A program made the translations under genes and the position numbers. From assembly GCA_001606155.1 (NCBI GenBank), contig LODT01000004.1, positions 1-64,000 of the forward strand: 64,000 bases of DNA. Reading direction: 5' to 3'. Each line of letters opens with the position of its first letter. Position 1 is the stretch's first letter. This document shows positions 9,460 to 21,015 of this stretch, piece after piece. The notes beneath the pieces were generated by a model. The model was not told the origin of the DNA. It ran no database searches and was given only the letters and a program-made list of their open reading frames with translations. Source of the stretch: Tieghemostelium lacteum (taxonomy: Eukaryota; Evosea; Eumycetozoa; Dictyosteliales; Raperosteliaceae).

Positions 9460-11301
9460 ATGTTTTTAGTAAACTTTGTAAAAGATTCTATTGATCTTTA
9501 CTTTAATAATTTTTATATTGATGAACACACAATTTCAAATGACAATAAACCGATAGAAGAATATGATAATCTACCAAGATTACCATTGTACCTTTTAAAA
9601 GATATATATTATAGATCATTGATTTTAGATAAAAAACAACTTATAAAGACATATAAACATTCAAATTTTATAAATAGTGATTTAAAATATCTAAACTTGA
9701 TATTAGTTAAATCTAAACTCATTAGTAAACAACTAGATCTACTAAGGAATTGTACTATAATATTAAATCAAAAAGTAAGCTATCAATCAAGTAGATTTAA
9801 AATTATTCAAAAATTGGTTAGAAACTTTTCAATTAGATTACAACAATTTATTGTTAATTTTGATAATTTTAATGAATCAATAGTAGAATCTGGTAAAATA
9901 TTATCAGATATCTATCCTTATGTAGATAAACTTGAATTAAAATTTGAACAATTAAAATACTTTACTCTAAATGACCTACATAGTCATTTTCCAAATCTAA
10001 AGAAAATTGTTTACTTGTTAGTAAATGCTAACAAAAACTGTAGATTTCCATTTGTTAGTACACTAATAGAGGGTGCAAATGATCACTATCAATTAGAACT
10101 TTCAATTGAAATTGATGATCCATCCAATACAATAATACTACCTATTGAAATGATAAATAACCTCCTCCTACAAAATAGTAATATTCAGAGACTATCATTA
10201 AAAAGTAATTATGTATTTCCAGTAAATAAAGCACTAGAGAATCTATTCAGTAAAATTAGATCACTATCTTTATTTAATCAGAAAAACCTAAAAAGTATAA
10301 TAGAAAATTGCCCACTGATTGAATACTTGAAAATATATAACCTCACTATGATGGACTCATTCCATAACTACTATAGGATTGAAAAGAATAAACCATCAAT
10401 AATGAATGATCTCTTTCATCATGTGTTTCCAAAGTTGAAACATCTAAGTCATCTATCACTAACTGATCATTATGAATGGGTAAAAATGAAAACTCTACTA
10501 GAGTTCATTGAAGAATCTCAGCAGAGTCTATGCAAATTAAAATTGTTTATTCCCCTTAAACCAACAACTAAACAATTATCAGTCAACTCCATAGCAAATA
10601 TCAGCCTAAGGAATCTAAAATTATCCTTTGCCAATGTACAATTTATAGGATACCCAAATGATATGTTTAGGAATCCTAAATATGATTTTAAAGTTCTCTT
10701 GGATAGTTGTCCAGGTTTACAAACATGTGCACTTAAAACTGTTAACGATAACTATTTTATTGACTTATGGGAATTTCAGAGCAGAAATATAAAAGTAACA
10801 CTCAGCTCTGTTGTCTATCCAGTTTATCTAAGTTCATCGTCTATCTTGCCACTGAATGCATTATACAACATGTCTAATCTATTATCTCTAAAAATTGTTG
10901 GTATGATTACGGGTATGGAAAAAGAAATGTTTGCTATATTTAATACAGATAACTTTCCACAATTAAAATGTGTTGAGTTATTATCAGATCAACTGAATAT
11001 AACTAGTAGAATTATTGGACAACTTGTAAAAAATCAAAATATTCAATCACTAAAACTGTCAAAAATTATAGATAAGAGAGTAAATAATGCATTCCTCTCT
11101 TCTGTTTTATCTAAAAATAGAACTTTACAATTCTTAGATTTCACTAATAACACTTTAGATTTTAATCAAAATCTAAATAGTATTTTAGAATCTAATACAG
11201 TATTACTCTCAATCTTTTTTGATTGCCCCAAACCTAATGATTTTATAATTGATAATCGTGTGCACTTTGAAAAGGAAAACGAAAATTTTTTTTATAAATG
11301 A
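9460..11301 (+). CDS. F-box/LRR-like protein
   Basis: Single-exon protein of 613 residues. An F-box-like segment (LPLYLLKDIYYRSLI) lies near residue 40. The remainder is irregular leucine-rich repeats, for example LFNQKNLKSIIENCPLIEYLK and LQFLDFTNNTLDF. Such proteins usually recruit substrates to SCF-type ubiquitin ligases and form a very large, fast-evolving family in dictyostelids. Two more members occur at 33031 and 53130 in this window, but they share architecture rather than obvious close identity. The first in-frame ATG at 9460 was chosen. A leader intron ending at the preceding TTTAG is possible. No target is predictable. Confidence 0.65.
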   Translation: MFLVNFVKDSIDLYFNNFYIDEHTISNDNKPIEEYDNLPRLPLYLLKDIYYRSLILDKKQLIKTYKHSNFINSDLKYLNLILVKSKLISKQLDLLRNCTIILNQKVSYQSSRFKIIQKLVRNFSIRLQQFIVNFDNFNESIVESGKILSDIYPYVDKLELKFEQLKYFTLNDLHSHFPNLKKIVYLLVNANKNCRFPFVSTLIEGANDHYQLELSIEIDDPSNTIILPIEMINNLLLQNSNIQRLSLKSNYVFPVNKALENLFSKIRSLSLFNQKNLKSIIENCPLIEYLKIYNLTMMDSFHNYYRIEKNKPSIMNDLFHHVFPKLKHLSHLSLTDHYEWVKMKTLLEFIEESQQSLCKLKLFIPLKPTTKQLSVNSIANISLRNLKLSFANVQFIGYPNDMFRNPKYDFKVLLDSCPGLQTCALKTVNDNYFIDLWEFQSRNIKVTLSSVVYPVYLSSSSILPLNALYNMSNLLSLKIVGMITGMEKEMFAIFNTDNFPQLKCVELLSDQLNITSRIIGQLVKNQNIQSLKLSKIIDKRVNNAFLSSVLSKNRTLQFLDFTNNTLDFNQNLNSILESNTVLLSIFFDCPKPNDFIIDNRVHFEKENENFFYK

Positions 11302-11525
11302 TAATATAATAAATATGTTAAACTATAATCATAGATTTTTATAACTCTTTTATCCTAAAGATTTGCTCTTACGCAACAATCAAAGAAATATTCTGTTTTT
11401 TTTTGTTTTTTTTTCTTTTGAAAAATATCTCACCATCAATCCCAGTGAAAGTATTATTACTTTTATTTTTTTTTTTTATTTATTTATTTCATTGAATTGT
11501 ACATGTATTAATAAATTATAATACA

Positions 11526-14328
11526 ATGGAGATCCAAGGAAAACTATTTGTTACTGGTATGTATTTGTATTGTTAAATATTTAAATAAACAATGTTCAAG
11601 TAAAATTAATGGATTGATGACGAAATTTATAAAAAAAAATCAACACACACACATAGTTATACAGGCACAAAATTTAGTTGTTAAATCAGAAAAGAGTAAT
11701 GCAGCAGAGATTGTAGGAGCACTATTTGATCCATTCTCACAATCATTAGAGAGGATTCAAAGTTTCTCATCAACACATATAAAGAAACTAGCACCTGTAT
11801 TTACAGTACCAGGAGCCATTGTAGGTGGTGTTGTTGGTGGTGTTGGTGGTGTAATTGGTGGTATTGCAGGCGGTATTACTTCTGGTGTAGGTGGAATTTT
11901 AGATACTATCACTCAAAAATCAAAAGATGGTAAAGAAGAAGAAGATGAGGAGAAAGAAAAAAAAGAACCTGGTATAGTTTGTACTATTACTATGGATGAT
12001 CAAGAATTTAAAAGTAATAGATCTATTGAAATTACTGAACCAAAATGGAATCAGTCACATTCCTTCAATATTTCAAATCCAATGGCAGAATTAAAATTCT
12101 CAGTCAGTTTGGCATCGGATGAGAAGGAATATGTAATTGGTACCTCATTGATGAATCTCATTGAGGAACCACATCTTTGGGAACAAAAACCAGTTGCCAA
12201 ATGGATAAATCTTACAAAGAAAATTATTAAAGATCAGAATAACAATCAACAGAATGACTCTAGTAATCAGAATGGAAACAGCCAACAAAAGGACAATGAT
12301 GAAGATGAAATTGTTGGTCGTGTAGAATTACAACTACAATATAAATACAGAAAAGTTTGGGATTCCATTTATTGTGGTAAAATGTTATTAATGGAGAATA
12401 AGTTTGAGGAGGCTATAGATCAATTCAATGAGGCAATTCAAAAGTACCCAACTATAGCTAAACTATACAGTTTGGTAGTAGATTGTTATATAGGATTGAG
12501 AATGTACACCAAAGCATTTGAAAATTCAATTCTATTTTTGCAATATGATACAGAATATCATGGCTATCTAAAAGCGGCCAATGTACTTATGGAATCTGGT
12601 CAATTGGATAAAGCACAAAATTTTATTGATAAAGCACGTCAGAAGGATCAATCAGAGAGTTCTGAAGATATTAAATATGCACAAATGCAACTGGATCATT
12701 TAATGTTGGTAAACAATGTAAATCGTCTATTGGAACAAGGTTATGAAGATTTTAAAAATCAAGATTATTCCTCTGCCATACAATCCTTTACATTGGCAAT
12801 TGAGAATAACAATCACTCTACTATATTCTATGAACTTCGTGCACTATGTTATGTAGCTGCAAAGAACTATACACAAGCAATAAATGACACTAATAGAATT
12901 CTGGAAATTGATCATAATTGGCCAAAAAAGGAACAATCTGTCAGTGGTTATCTCTGGAAAGATGGTCAAATCAATGTAATGGCAAAAAAGAGATGGTTTA
13001 CAATGAAATCACTCTTTTTGTTTTACTATGTTGATCAGAATGAACTAAATCCACAAGGTATCATTGTACTCAATGAATTTGGCATCGCACCAAAACCTAA
13101 CCAAAAAGTTAAATTTCAATTGGCAACTAAAGATCGTGCCTATTATTTGAAAGTGGATGCCAATCAACCCGAGGAATTTGACAAGTGGGTAGGTGCTCTT
13201 ACCAAACTGTCAAAGACCAAAGTACGTCTGCCACCAATTAAAGAATCACAAGATCGTATCATTTGGAAGACTAATTTCTCATTGAGAAAAAAAGAAAAAA
13301 CATCATTCATGTTACCAGATGTAATGTTACTACCAGAGCAATTATTTGTAGAATCTGGTAAATTGGCATTCTCTATTGGTGATAAGATTAAATCAAAATT
13401 GACAAGTATTCCACTCTCTGAATGTTCAATGACTGGTTGGGTATATAAAATGGGTCAAGTGAATAAAGATTGGCAGAGAAGATACTTTATGATCTCTGGT
13501 ACCAATTTATATTATGCAAAAATTAAGGATTTTGATGAGAAAACCACTATCAGTATCACACCAACTGGTACACTTCCATTAGAAAAAGCACGTATTGATC
13601 CAGCTCCAACTACCACTAATAAGGCAAATTCATTTGAAGTCATTACTCTATTGAGAAGAAGAATGCTTTTGGCTACCGATACACCAGAGTTAAGAGATGC
13701 ATGGATGAAAGCCATTGTAATTGCAAGTGGTGTACAAATTGCTGAAAAGGAAACTGAAACTCCAACACCAACCTCAGAGGAGTTATTCAAGAGTCGTGGT
13801 AGAAAGATTAAATCACTGAGAGCTGTACCAAATCTTGAACAACAACTAAAAGAACAACAACAAAAAGAACAACAACAAAAAGAACAACAAGAGATTGCCA
13901 ATAGAAAGATTACTAAAGGTGATGTTTCCGCAATTGAAAGTAAATATTTTACAAAATTCAATCTACCAGTAAGTCCTGTTGGTTCACAAGCTATTATTAC
14001 TTCAAAATCAAATTTGAATAATTCCACCAATTCCTCTCCTACTCTATCTTCATCTCCTTCAACTAATCCAACTTTAAATAATAATACAACAACAACTACT
14101 AGCACTAATAATAATAATAATAATAATAATAAGAATAATAACTCACCTAGTCCAACTGTTACTAGAAAAGAAAGTAGATCACCTCAAAATAGAAATAGTG
14201 CTAATATTTCAATTAACGATGATGATAACTCTAAAGAAAGTACTGGTTTATTATCTGGAAAAAACAAATCAACTGATCAAGTTGAAGATGGATCTGGCAA
14301 GAGATGTTGTAAATGTACAATTCAATAA
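11526..14328 (+). CDS. C2-TPR-PH-PH protein with C-terminal CaaX box
   Basis: Exons are 11526-11556 and 11657-14328 (GTATGT donor, phase 1), giving 900 residues. An N-terminal C2 domain is interrupted by a Gly-rich hydrophobic insert of glycine-zipper type (about residues 55-95). A TPR region follows (around 275-470), then two PH domains: the first from SGYLWKDGQ to DKWVGALTKL, the second from MTGWVYKMGQ to LRDAWMKAI. The tail is low complexity and ends in CCKCTIQ. The last four residues, CTIQ, fit a CaaX box for farnesylation, and neighbouring Cys could be palmitoylated. The combination suggests a membrane-bound scaffold sensing phosphoinositides. I do not recognise a named orthologue. Confidence 0.85.
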
Positions 14329-14436
14329 TATTATTATGATTATCATTTAGTTTCTTTTTAATGTTAATAAATTTTTAACTTTTAAAAGTAATTTAAATAA
14401 GAATTTATTGTATTTACTGTTTTTGTTTTTTTATTT

Positions 14437-14587
14437 TTAAAGATTACTATTACTATTTGTCATTGGAATATTTTCATTATTATTATTATTATTATTGTTA
14501 TTAATGGTATTAGTGGTAATTGGTGAAGAATTTGATGAAGATGATGAAGTTGATGTTATTAAATCACTAGAACTGTTTTGGTGGTGG

Positions 14588-14656
<69 letters not shown>

Positions 14657-17093
14657 GATGGTTTTAATTTTGATTTTTGACTCTTTGTAGAATTTTTTGA
14701 TTTTGATTTTTTAGAGTTATATTCACTAGAAGATGAGTAATCATCACCACTATCATCATATTCATTCTCAGAGTGTGAACTGTAATTGTTAAAATCAGTA
14801 CTTGATTCATAGGGATCAAACTCACTAGATTCATCTGGTTGCCAATCAGATGGACTTGTAGTTTGTGTCATCAATGCTTTTGGTGGTAATATAGATGTTG
14901 TATCTGCCTGCTGTTGATTTGACAAGTTATTAGTTGATACTGAAGAAACAATTGAAGTTTGTTGTTTCTTATGATCATCAGTACTCAATGAAATTGGAGT
15001 ATTTGTAGTTGAGTTGGTGGTTGAATTGGTTGGTGATGGTGGTGGTGGTAATGATGATAAATGTTCTGGTACCTCTTTTAGTGGTGTTAATTCATCTGGT
15101 ACCTTTATAGTATAGACAAGATTGGTATTAGCATACTCTGAAACATAACTTGGATGATTGGTTGAATCAAATTCCATAGAGGTTTCAAATCTATTCTCTG
15201 CTAATTTATCTTGCATCTTTTGGAATAATAGAATGAGTTGTGATCTCTTATCTTTAGAGAGATTACCAAATGCCTGATTCAATGTAAAATTTTGAATAAG
15301 AGTCGAGGTATAGGCACTGGCCAATGTTTTATGGAATACCAAATAGTTTAGGGTTCTATTGATATCAAATAGCAATGGTTGAGCAATTGAGGTTAATCCT
15401 GACATTCCAAATTGATTTTGATCAATATTCAAATACAATAATGTGCTATTGTTTCTTAACATTTCACCAATGATAGAAGCCATCTGATCAGTTAGAGCAT
15501 TCTCTGAGATATCCAACTCTTTCAGTGATTTGTTCTTTATGAGTGCCTCTAAAAGAGGTGTAATAGATTTACCTAGTGGATATCTACCACCACTAATATT
15601 AACAGTACGAATAGATGGGAATTGATTAATAAGATTAGCCAATTGAATACATAATTGATCACCCTCTGGACCTTGAACAAAGTAATTATTACCAATATTC
15701 AATTCATGTAGATTGAATTGATCGATATTCTTAATGGCAGAGAGAATTTCCATTAGTGATTTACAATTTAGTTTGTTAAAACTAATATCCAATGCCTCTA
15801 GATAACGACATCCAGAGATTGATTTACTCAAAAGAGTAGCCTCTCTAGAGGAGAGATTATTTCTGGATAGATTGATATTGAAATGAGCAATCTTTCTGTT
15901 TCTATTGAATGAAACAAATAGATCTTCCAAAGAATCTGCATTAAAATTACAACCAGATAAATTCAAATAAGTGAGACTGACAACACTATCCATAACATCA
16001 GATCCCAAGATTTTAGAGGAGGTTCTATCAATTTTGTTGTTGGAAAGATCCAATTTACCAACATCAACTACTCTCAGCGGTGGCCCCATAATGGTGAAAT
16101 TCAATTGACAATTACTGAGAAGCATGCATTCTAAACTGTGATAACCTTTAATTTTTGACATCCAAGATGCAAATGCCTGTGAACCAATATCAGCAAATTT
16201 GTTATGACTCAGATTGAGATAACGAATTTGTAGTGACATACCAAAGTTTCTCTCAAATGATTCAAAGAGAATGACAATGTTCTTTGGTTGTAATTCACAT
16301 TTTGATAGATTTAAACTAACTAAACCATGTGAGAGTTTAGAAAAACAATCACAAAGTGTTACCATAACTGGATAGGTAATAGTATTCTTTGATAAATCCA
16401 GTGATTGAATGGCATTATTTGCGTTCTTATTGAGACCATTGGCAATAGGTTGAAATGATTGTTCAATACGTAAATTTGATAGATTCAATTGAGTAAGTGT
16501 CTTGTTGGTTTCTAAACACATTGCTAATGCTGAAACAATATTGGCATGTGGAAGACCAGATAGATTTACTGATTTAAAATAGGTATTATGACGTAGTGAT
16601 GTTATAGCTGTAAATAGGTTGAATGACAATTCACTAGTTGGATCAATACCAGCACACTGAGTAAAATCTAATTCAGTTGTGTCATTACCAAATAGTGCTT
16701 GAATATATCTGATAAAATCCAAAGTTGAAATGGTTTTATAAAAATAACTGTGTGCAATATAACAATCAATGAAACCATTTGCTGCTGACATTTCCAATGC
16801 TTTATCAAATTCTAAAATTTTATCAGATGGTAAATTAAGTTTCATCATTGTCTCTGGTGAGAATCCAACTGTAATCTTTCTGTAGCTATTTCTAATTGCT
16901 CTAATTAAACCCTGTAATCTGTCAATTGATGATTTTATAGTGATACCTAATTGTTCATTTGTTTCATTGGAATATTTAATTATAATACAATCACTATCAT
17001 TTTCACATTGACAAATCTCTGTTATATTATACAAATGAAATTCTGCTTCAATCTATAATTTAATTTCGTATTAATATTAATATTTTGAGCACT

Positions 17094-17126
<33 letters not shown>

Positions 17127-17429
17127 TAAAAGATATTTTAATGAGTATGATCATACTGATTTACCAAATGTACCCTTTTTAATTGATATTAGTTTATAAC
17201 GACCAACAACAATACATCTTTTATTAAATCCTGATCCTGTTGGTGTTGGTGATTTATTGGCATCAACCCAAACAGTGTGTGTAATTTCTTCACCAAATAC
17301 ACCACCTACAACTCCTAAACTTTCTTCAATATATTCTATTTGAAAATATTAGTGATTGGTGATTTTATATTGATATAAATGATCTTAATAAATACTTGTT
17401 TCAATTTCTGGATCCGGAGTTGTTGTCAT
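14437..17429 (-). CDS. CARMIL-like leucine-rich-repeat protein
   Basis: Exons, read on the minus strand, are 17429-17396, 17335-17157 and 17052-14437, giving 942 residues. The first two exons plus the start of the third rebuild the CARMIL N-terminal PH-like domain (SLGVVGGVFGEEITHTVWV, then IEAEFHLYNITEIC after the last splice). About fifteen LRRs of the tropomodulin/CARMIL kind follow (LNLSHNKFADIGSQAFASW, LDISFNKLNCKSLMEIL). CARMILs regulate capping protein and actin assembly at the leading edge. I see no capping-protein-interaction motif in the tail. It is Ser/Thr-rich with a PPPP block, a poly-Gln run of over 20 residues and poly-Asn. It may be a CARMIL relative with altered function. Confidence 0.8.
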
Positions 17430-17504
17430 TGATTAGTTATGAGATGAAAAAAAAAAAAGGGTGATTTGATTTGAAAAAAATTATTAATTTGAAAAAATAA
17501 AAAT

Positions 17505-17536
<32 letters not shown>

Positions 17537-17773
17537 ATCTTCGGTTTAGTTCAAACACAACATAATCAAGAGATATTCTCTTTTTTTATAGTAATAGTAG
17601 TAATTAAATAATTTTTTTTCTTTTTTACAACATTAGAATCAAAGCAGTAGGAAATTTATAGTAAATACTAGGTTTTTTTAAAACTAGTAATATATACACA
17701 AAAAGAGATTAATAATCATAATAATAAAAACAAATAGATAGATAAATAATCAATAGAGATAGAAAAAAAGAAA
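17430..17773. promoter_or_regulatory. Divergent promoter region, CARMIL-like / ABCF3
   Basis: The 344-base gap between two start codons holds a T-run of about 24 bases near 17511, A-runs on either side and a purine-rich leader before the ABCF3 ATG. Long T and A tracts are usual in dictyostelid promoters. No specific binding site was recognised. Confidence 0.5.
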
Positions 17774-19906
17774 ATGTCAAATTCTAAACAGATTAAAGAA
17801 TTTTTATTAAAAAAGTTTAGTGAAACTGTTCAAGATTTAGATGAAACTATTATTGATTACGTTACTGGTGTTTTTGAAGATGAAACAGTAACAGGAGATG
17901 AAATTGAACTCATTGAAATTCTCTCACCAATTCTAATGGATATTGGTGTTTCTAACGATGAGAAAGAATCTAAACAACTAATTAACCAACTCATTGATGG
18001 ATTAGTTCAATTAAAACTCATTACTATCAAATTTAAACAAGCACATTTGACAACACTATCACAACCAGTTGCATTAAATAAATTAGATGACAGAGTTGAT
18101 GCTGCTGTTGGTTGGATGAAACCTGAAGAATCCATTTCTATTCTCAACAAGGATCAATTGGAAGCCAACGAAAAACGTTATAATGCCAGAAGAGATGCTA
18201 GAATTGCCAGAGAAGAGAGAAAGAAACTTCGTCAGAATGCAGCATTGGCAGCATTAAATAATCTCAAAGAACATCAAACTATGATGTCATCACTATTGAG
18301 AGGTAGTAATCAATCACGTGATATTCATGTTGAAGCATTCTCATTATCCTATGGTAAGAATGATCTCATTGTCAATACTGATCTACATCTCAACTATGGT
18401 AGAAAATATGGTTTCATTGGTAGAAATGGTATGGGTAAAACTACCTTGTTACGTCATATCGCCTCGAGAGAGTTGGGTATTGATAATAACCTTTCCATTC
18501 TTCACGTCGAACAAGAGGTAAATGGTGCTGATATCTCTGTTATAGATTGTGTTCTGGAAGCTGATATCGAAAGAGACCAACTACTAAAAGAGGTCAATCG
18601 TCTAAATGCACTACCTGACAATGAAAAGACCAATTTAGCAGCTAAATTCCAACATATTTACGATAGATTAAATGTTATTGATGCACACACAGCAGAAGCA
18701 CGTGCCAGTTCTATTCTCTGTGGTTTAGGATTCACTGAAGAGATGCAACAGTCACCAACTAAACAATTTTCTGGTGGTTGGAGAATGAGAGTATCTCTAG
18801 CCAGAGCATTGTTTATTCAACCTGATGTATTATTATTGGATGAACCTACCAATCATTTAGATCTCTTTGCCTGTTTGTGGTTAGAACAATATCTAATCAA
18901 TTGGGAGAAAACCTTAATGATAGTCAGCCATCAAAGAGAGTTCCTCAATGCAGTGTGCACTGATATCATTCATCTCAATAATAAGAAATTAGACTACTAC
19001 AAGGGTAACTATTCAGTATTTGAAAGAACCAGAACAGATCGTCTTAAATCTCAACAGAGAGTATTTGAGGCACAACAAAATCAGAGAAAACATGTACAGG
19101 CATTCATTGATAGATTTAGATACAACGCCAAAAGAGCAAAGATGGCTCAATCTCGTATAAAATTCCTAGAAAAGATGGATGTTGTCTCTGAAGTTAGTGA
19201 CGATCCAACTGTTACATTGCAATTTTTAGAACCAGAACCATTAAGTCCACCAATTCTACAATTTCAAGATGTCTCTTTTGGCTATCAAAAGGATAAACTG
19301 ATATTCAAAAATCTCAATATTGGTATTGATATGAATAGTCGTGTAGCACTCGTTGGTGCCAATGGTGTAGGTAAAACTACTCTATTGCAATTATTAGCAG
19401 GTGAACTAGAGGAAACAAGTGGTTTGGTATTGAGAAATGGTAAATTGAGATTCTCACGTTTCTCTCAACATTTTGTAGATCAATTAGATCTCACCAAATC
19501 ACCACTCGATAATTTCCTCACTAAATATCCGGGAACTAACAGTCAAACTGCAAGAGCACATCTTGGTAAATTTGGTCTCTCTGGTGATTTGGCATTACGT
19601 ACTGTAAATACTCTATCTGGTGGTCAAAAGAGTCGTGTCGTACTTTCTCAGATTGCTTGGACTAGACCACATGTATTACTACTCGATGAACCTTCAAATC
19701 ATTTGGATATTGATACTGTGGATGCTCTATGTCAGGCATTAAACGAATTTGAAGGTGGTATTTTGTTAGTATCTCACGACGAAAGATTAATTTCTTTAGT
19801 ATGTGATGAGATTTGGTACTTTGATGGTGAAGATAATGAACCAAAGGAAATTAAATCTTTTGATGGTGATTGGACTGATTATAAAAAACAAATTTGGAAT
19901 CTGTAA
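17774..19906 (+). CDS. abcF3: ABCF3/GCN20-type ABC ATPase
   Basis: Soluble ABC protein of 710 residues without membrane segments, the same length as human ABCF3. The N-terminal domain has the ABCF3/GCN20 signature IIDYVTGVF. Both nucleotide-binding domains are intact. Walker A is GRNGMGKTT and GANGVGKTT, the signatures are FSGGWRMRVSLARALF and LSGGQKSRVVLSQ, and Walker B is LLLDEPTNHLD and LLLDEPSNHLD. GCN20-type proteins act with GCN1 on ribosomes to sense amino-acid starvation. One exon. Codon use is more optimised than in the neighbours (many CTC, ACC and CGT codons), which suggests high expression. Confidence 0.93.
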   Translation: MSNSKQIKEFLLKKFSETVQDLDETIIDYVTGVFEDETVTGDEIELIEILSPILMDIGVSNDEKESKQLINQLIDGLVQLKLITIKFKQAHLTTLSQPVALNKLDDRVDAAVGWMKPEESISILNKDQLEANEKRYNARRDARIAREERKKLRQNAALAALNNLKEHQTMMSSLLRGSNQSRDIHVEAFSLSYGKNDLIVNTDLHLNYGRKYGFIGRNGMGKTTLLRHIASRELGIDNNLSILHVEQEVNGADISVIDCVLEADIERDQLLKEVNRLNALPDNEKTNLAAKFQHIYDRLNVIDAHTAEARASSILCGLGFTEEMQQSPTKQFSGGWRMRVSLARALFIQPDVLLLDEPTNHLDLFACLWLEQYLINWEKTLMIVSHQREFLNAVCTDIIHLNNKKLDYYKGNYSVFERTRTDRLKSQQRVFEAQQNQRKHVQAFIDRFRYNAKRAKMAQSRIKFLEKMDVVSEVSDDPTVTLQFLEPEPLSPPILQFQDVSFGYQKDKLIFKNLNIGIDMNSRVALVGANGVGKTTLLQLLAGELEETSGLVLRNGKLRFSRFSQHFVDQLDLTKSPLDNFLTKYPGTNSQTARAHLGKFGLSGDLALRTVNTLSGGQKSRVVLSQIAWTRPHVLLLDEPSNHLDIDTVDALCQALNEFEGGILLVSHDERLISLVCDEIWYFDGEDNEPKEIKSFDGDWTDYKKQIWNL

Positions 19907-20156
19907 TCATTTGTAATTCACCAATATGCAAAAAAACAAGAAAAGTTTTTTTTTTTTTTTTTTTTTTAATCAATTGCCAAAAATAGAAATCTCGATTTAG
20001 AAACATTTAGTTTCTATAAAATAAGATATCATATATTAAAAATATACCAAAACAAAATAATGTAAATTATATAATAAAATTTGTATAATTATATAAAATA
20101 TTATTGTTATCTTTTTTTTAATGTATTTACAAACTGGTCAGGTATTATCAATCGAA

Positions 20157-20645
20157 CTATTTATTATTATGTACAGAATTTTGATAAGAGGAAGAGGAAT
20201 TTGAAAATAAACGATCAGATTCTCTCCAACGTAGTTTTTTAAGAGCACCACTACCAGATATATAACTGTCCCAACCTCTAATTACATTTCCAATGTGATG
20301 TGTTTCTTCAAGATATCTGCCCTCTAGAGCATAAATTTGTTTTTCCAATGAAATTAATTTGGAATCTATAGATTTCTTTTCGTTATTTAATGACTCAATA
20401 TCAACTATAATCTCGGATTTGGTTCTTTTTTTGGGATTTTCTAAATTGTTGTCTGTAGTTGTACTACTATTATATGACTTTTTTTTATTTACAGCTGTGG
20501 AGGATGATGTTGTAGATCCAGTTTCTGTATCTTCCTCTTCTTCTTCCTCTTCTTCCTCCTCCTCTACATTTTCATCTTCTTCTTCTTCTTCCTCTTCATA
20601 ACCATCAGTGGAATCTAAATCAGATACCTTTGTTTCTTCACTCAT
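20157..20645 (-). CDS. eaf6: EAF6/MEAF6, histone acetyltransferase complex subunit
   Basis: Small nuclear subunit of NuA4 and MOZ/HBO1-type acetyltransferase complexes, 162 residues in one exon. The diagnostic block LEKQIYALEGRYLEETHH...NVIRGWD and the later RWRESDRLFSNSSSS match the EAF6 family closely. The N-terminus is unusual: an almost pure Glu/Asp stretch (about residues 17-40) encoded by a GAA/GAG run. It converges with ABCF3 and is divergent to the ribosomal protein gene downstream. Confidence 0.92.
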   Translation of the reverse strand: MSEETKVSDLDSTDGYEEEEEEEDENVEEEEEEEEEEEDTETGSTTSSSTAVNKKKSYNSSTTTDNNLENPKKRTKSEIIVDIESLNNEKKSIDSKLISLEKQIYALEGRYLEETHHIGNVIRGWDSYISGSGALKKLRWRESDRLFSNSSSSYQNSVHNNK

Positions 20646-21015
20646 TTTTTGCTGAATATAAAAAAAAAAACTGTAAAAAAATTAACAAAAATAAGATTTA
20701 TAAAATTAATATAATTCAAAATATTCATAAATATAATATAATCAAATTTTAAATAATTTGTATATTTAATTAATAATATTTATAAATAATTTTTAAAAAT
20801 TTTTTTGATAATTTTTTTTTTGATCAAAAAAAGATTCGTTTCGATAGAAATTTTATTTTTTTTGAATTAAAATTGATTTTTAAAAAAAAACTTTTTTTTT
20901 TATTGCCAAAATTGACGAGTTTAGTTTGTTTTTTTGCACCAACCCTAAGGTAACTATCCATATTATATTTTATGAGACTCTGTCAGTGAATCCATATATT
21001 AATATCATAATCTAG
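20646..21015. promoter_or_regulatory. Divergent promoter region, EAF6 / RPL17
   Basis: A 370-base AT-rich spacer with many T and A runs. The last part holds CACCAACCCTAAGGTAACT, which could be the leader exon and donor of a 5' UTR intron of RPL17 (see next entry). Nothing else was identified. Confidence 0.5.
20950..21015 (+). other. Possible 5' UTR intron of RPL17
   Basis: AAG|GTAACT at 20947-20955 resembles a donor, and ATAATCTAG directly before the RPL17 ATG resembles an acceptor. The enclosed 66 bases have the length and AT content of introns in this window. Placement of an intron at the start codon is common in ribosomal protein genes of dictyostelids. Not proven from sequence alone. Confidence 0.4.
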
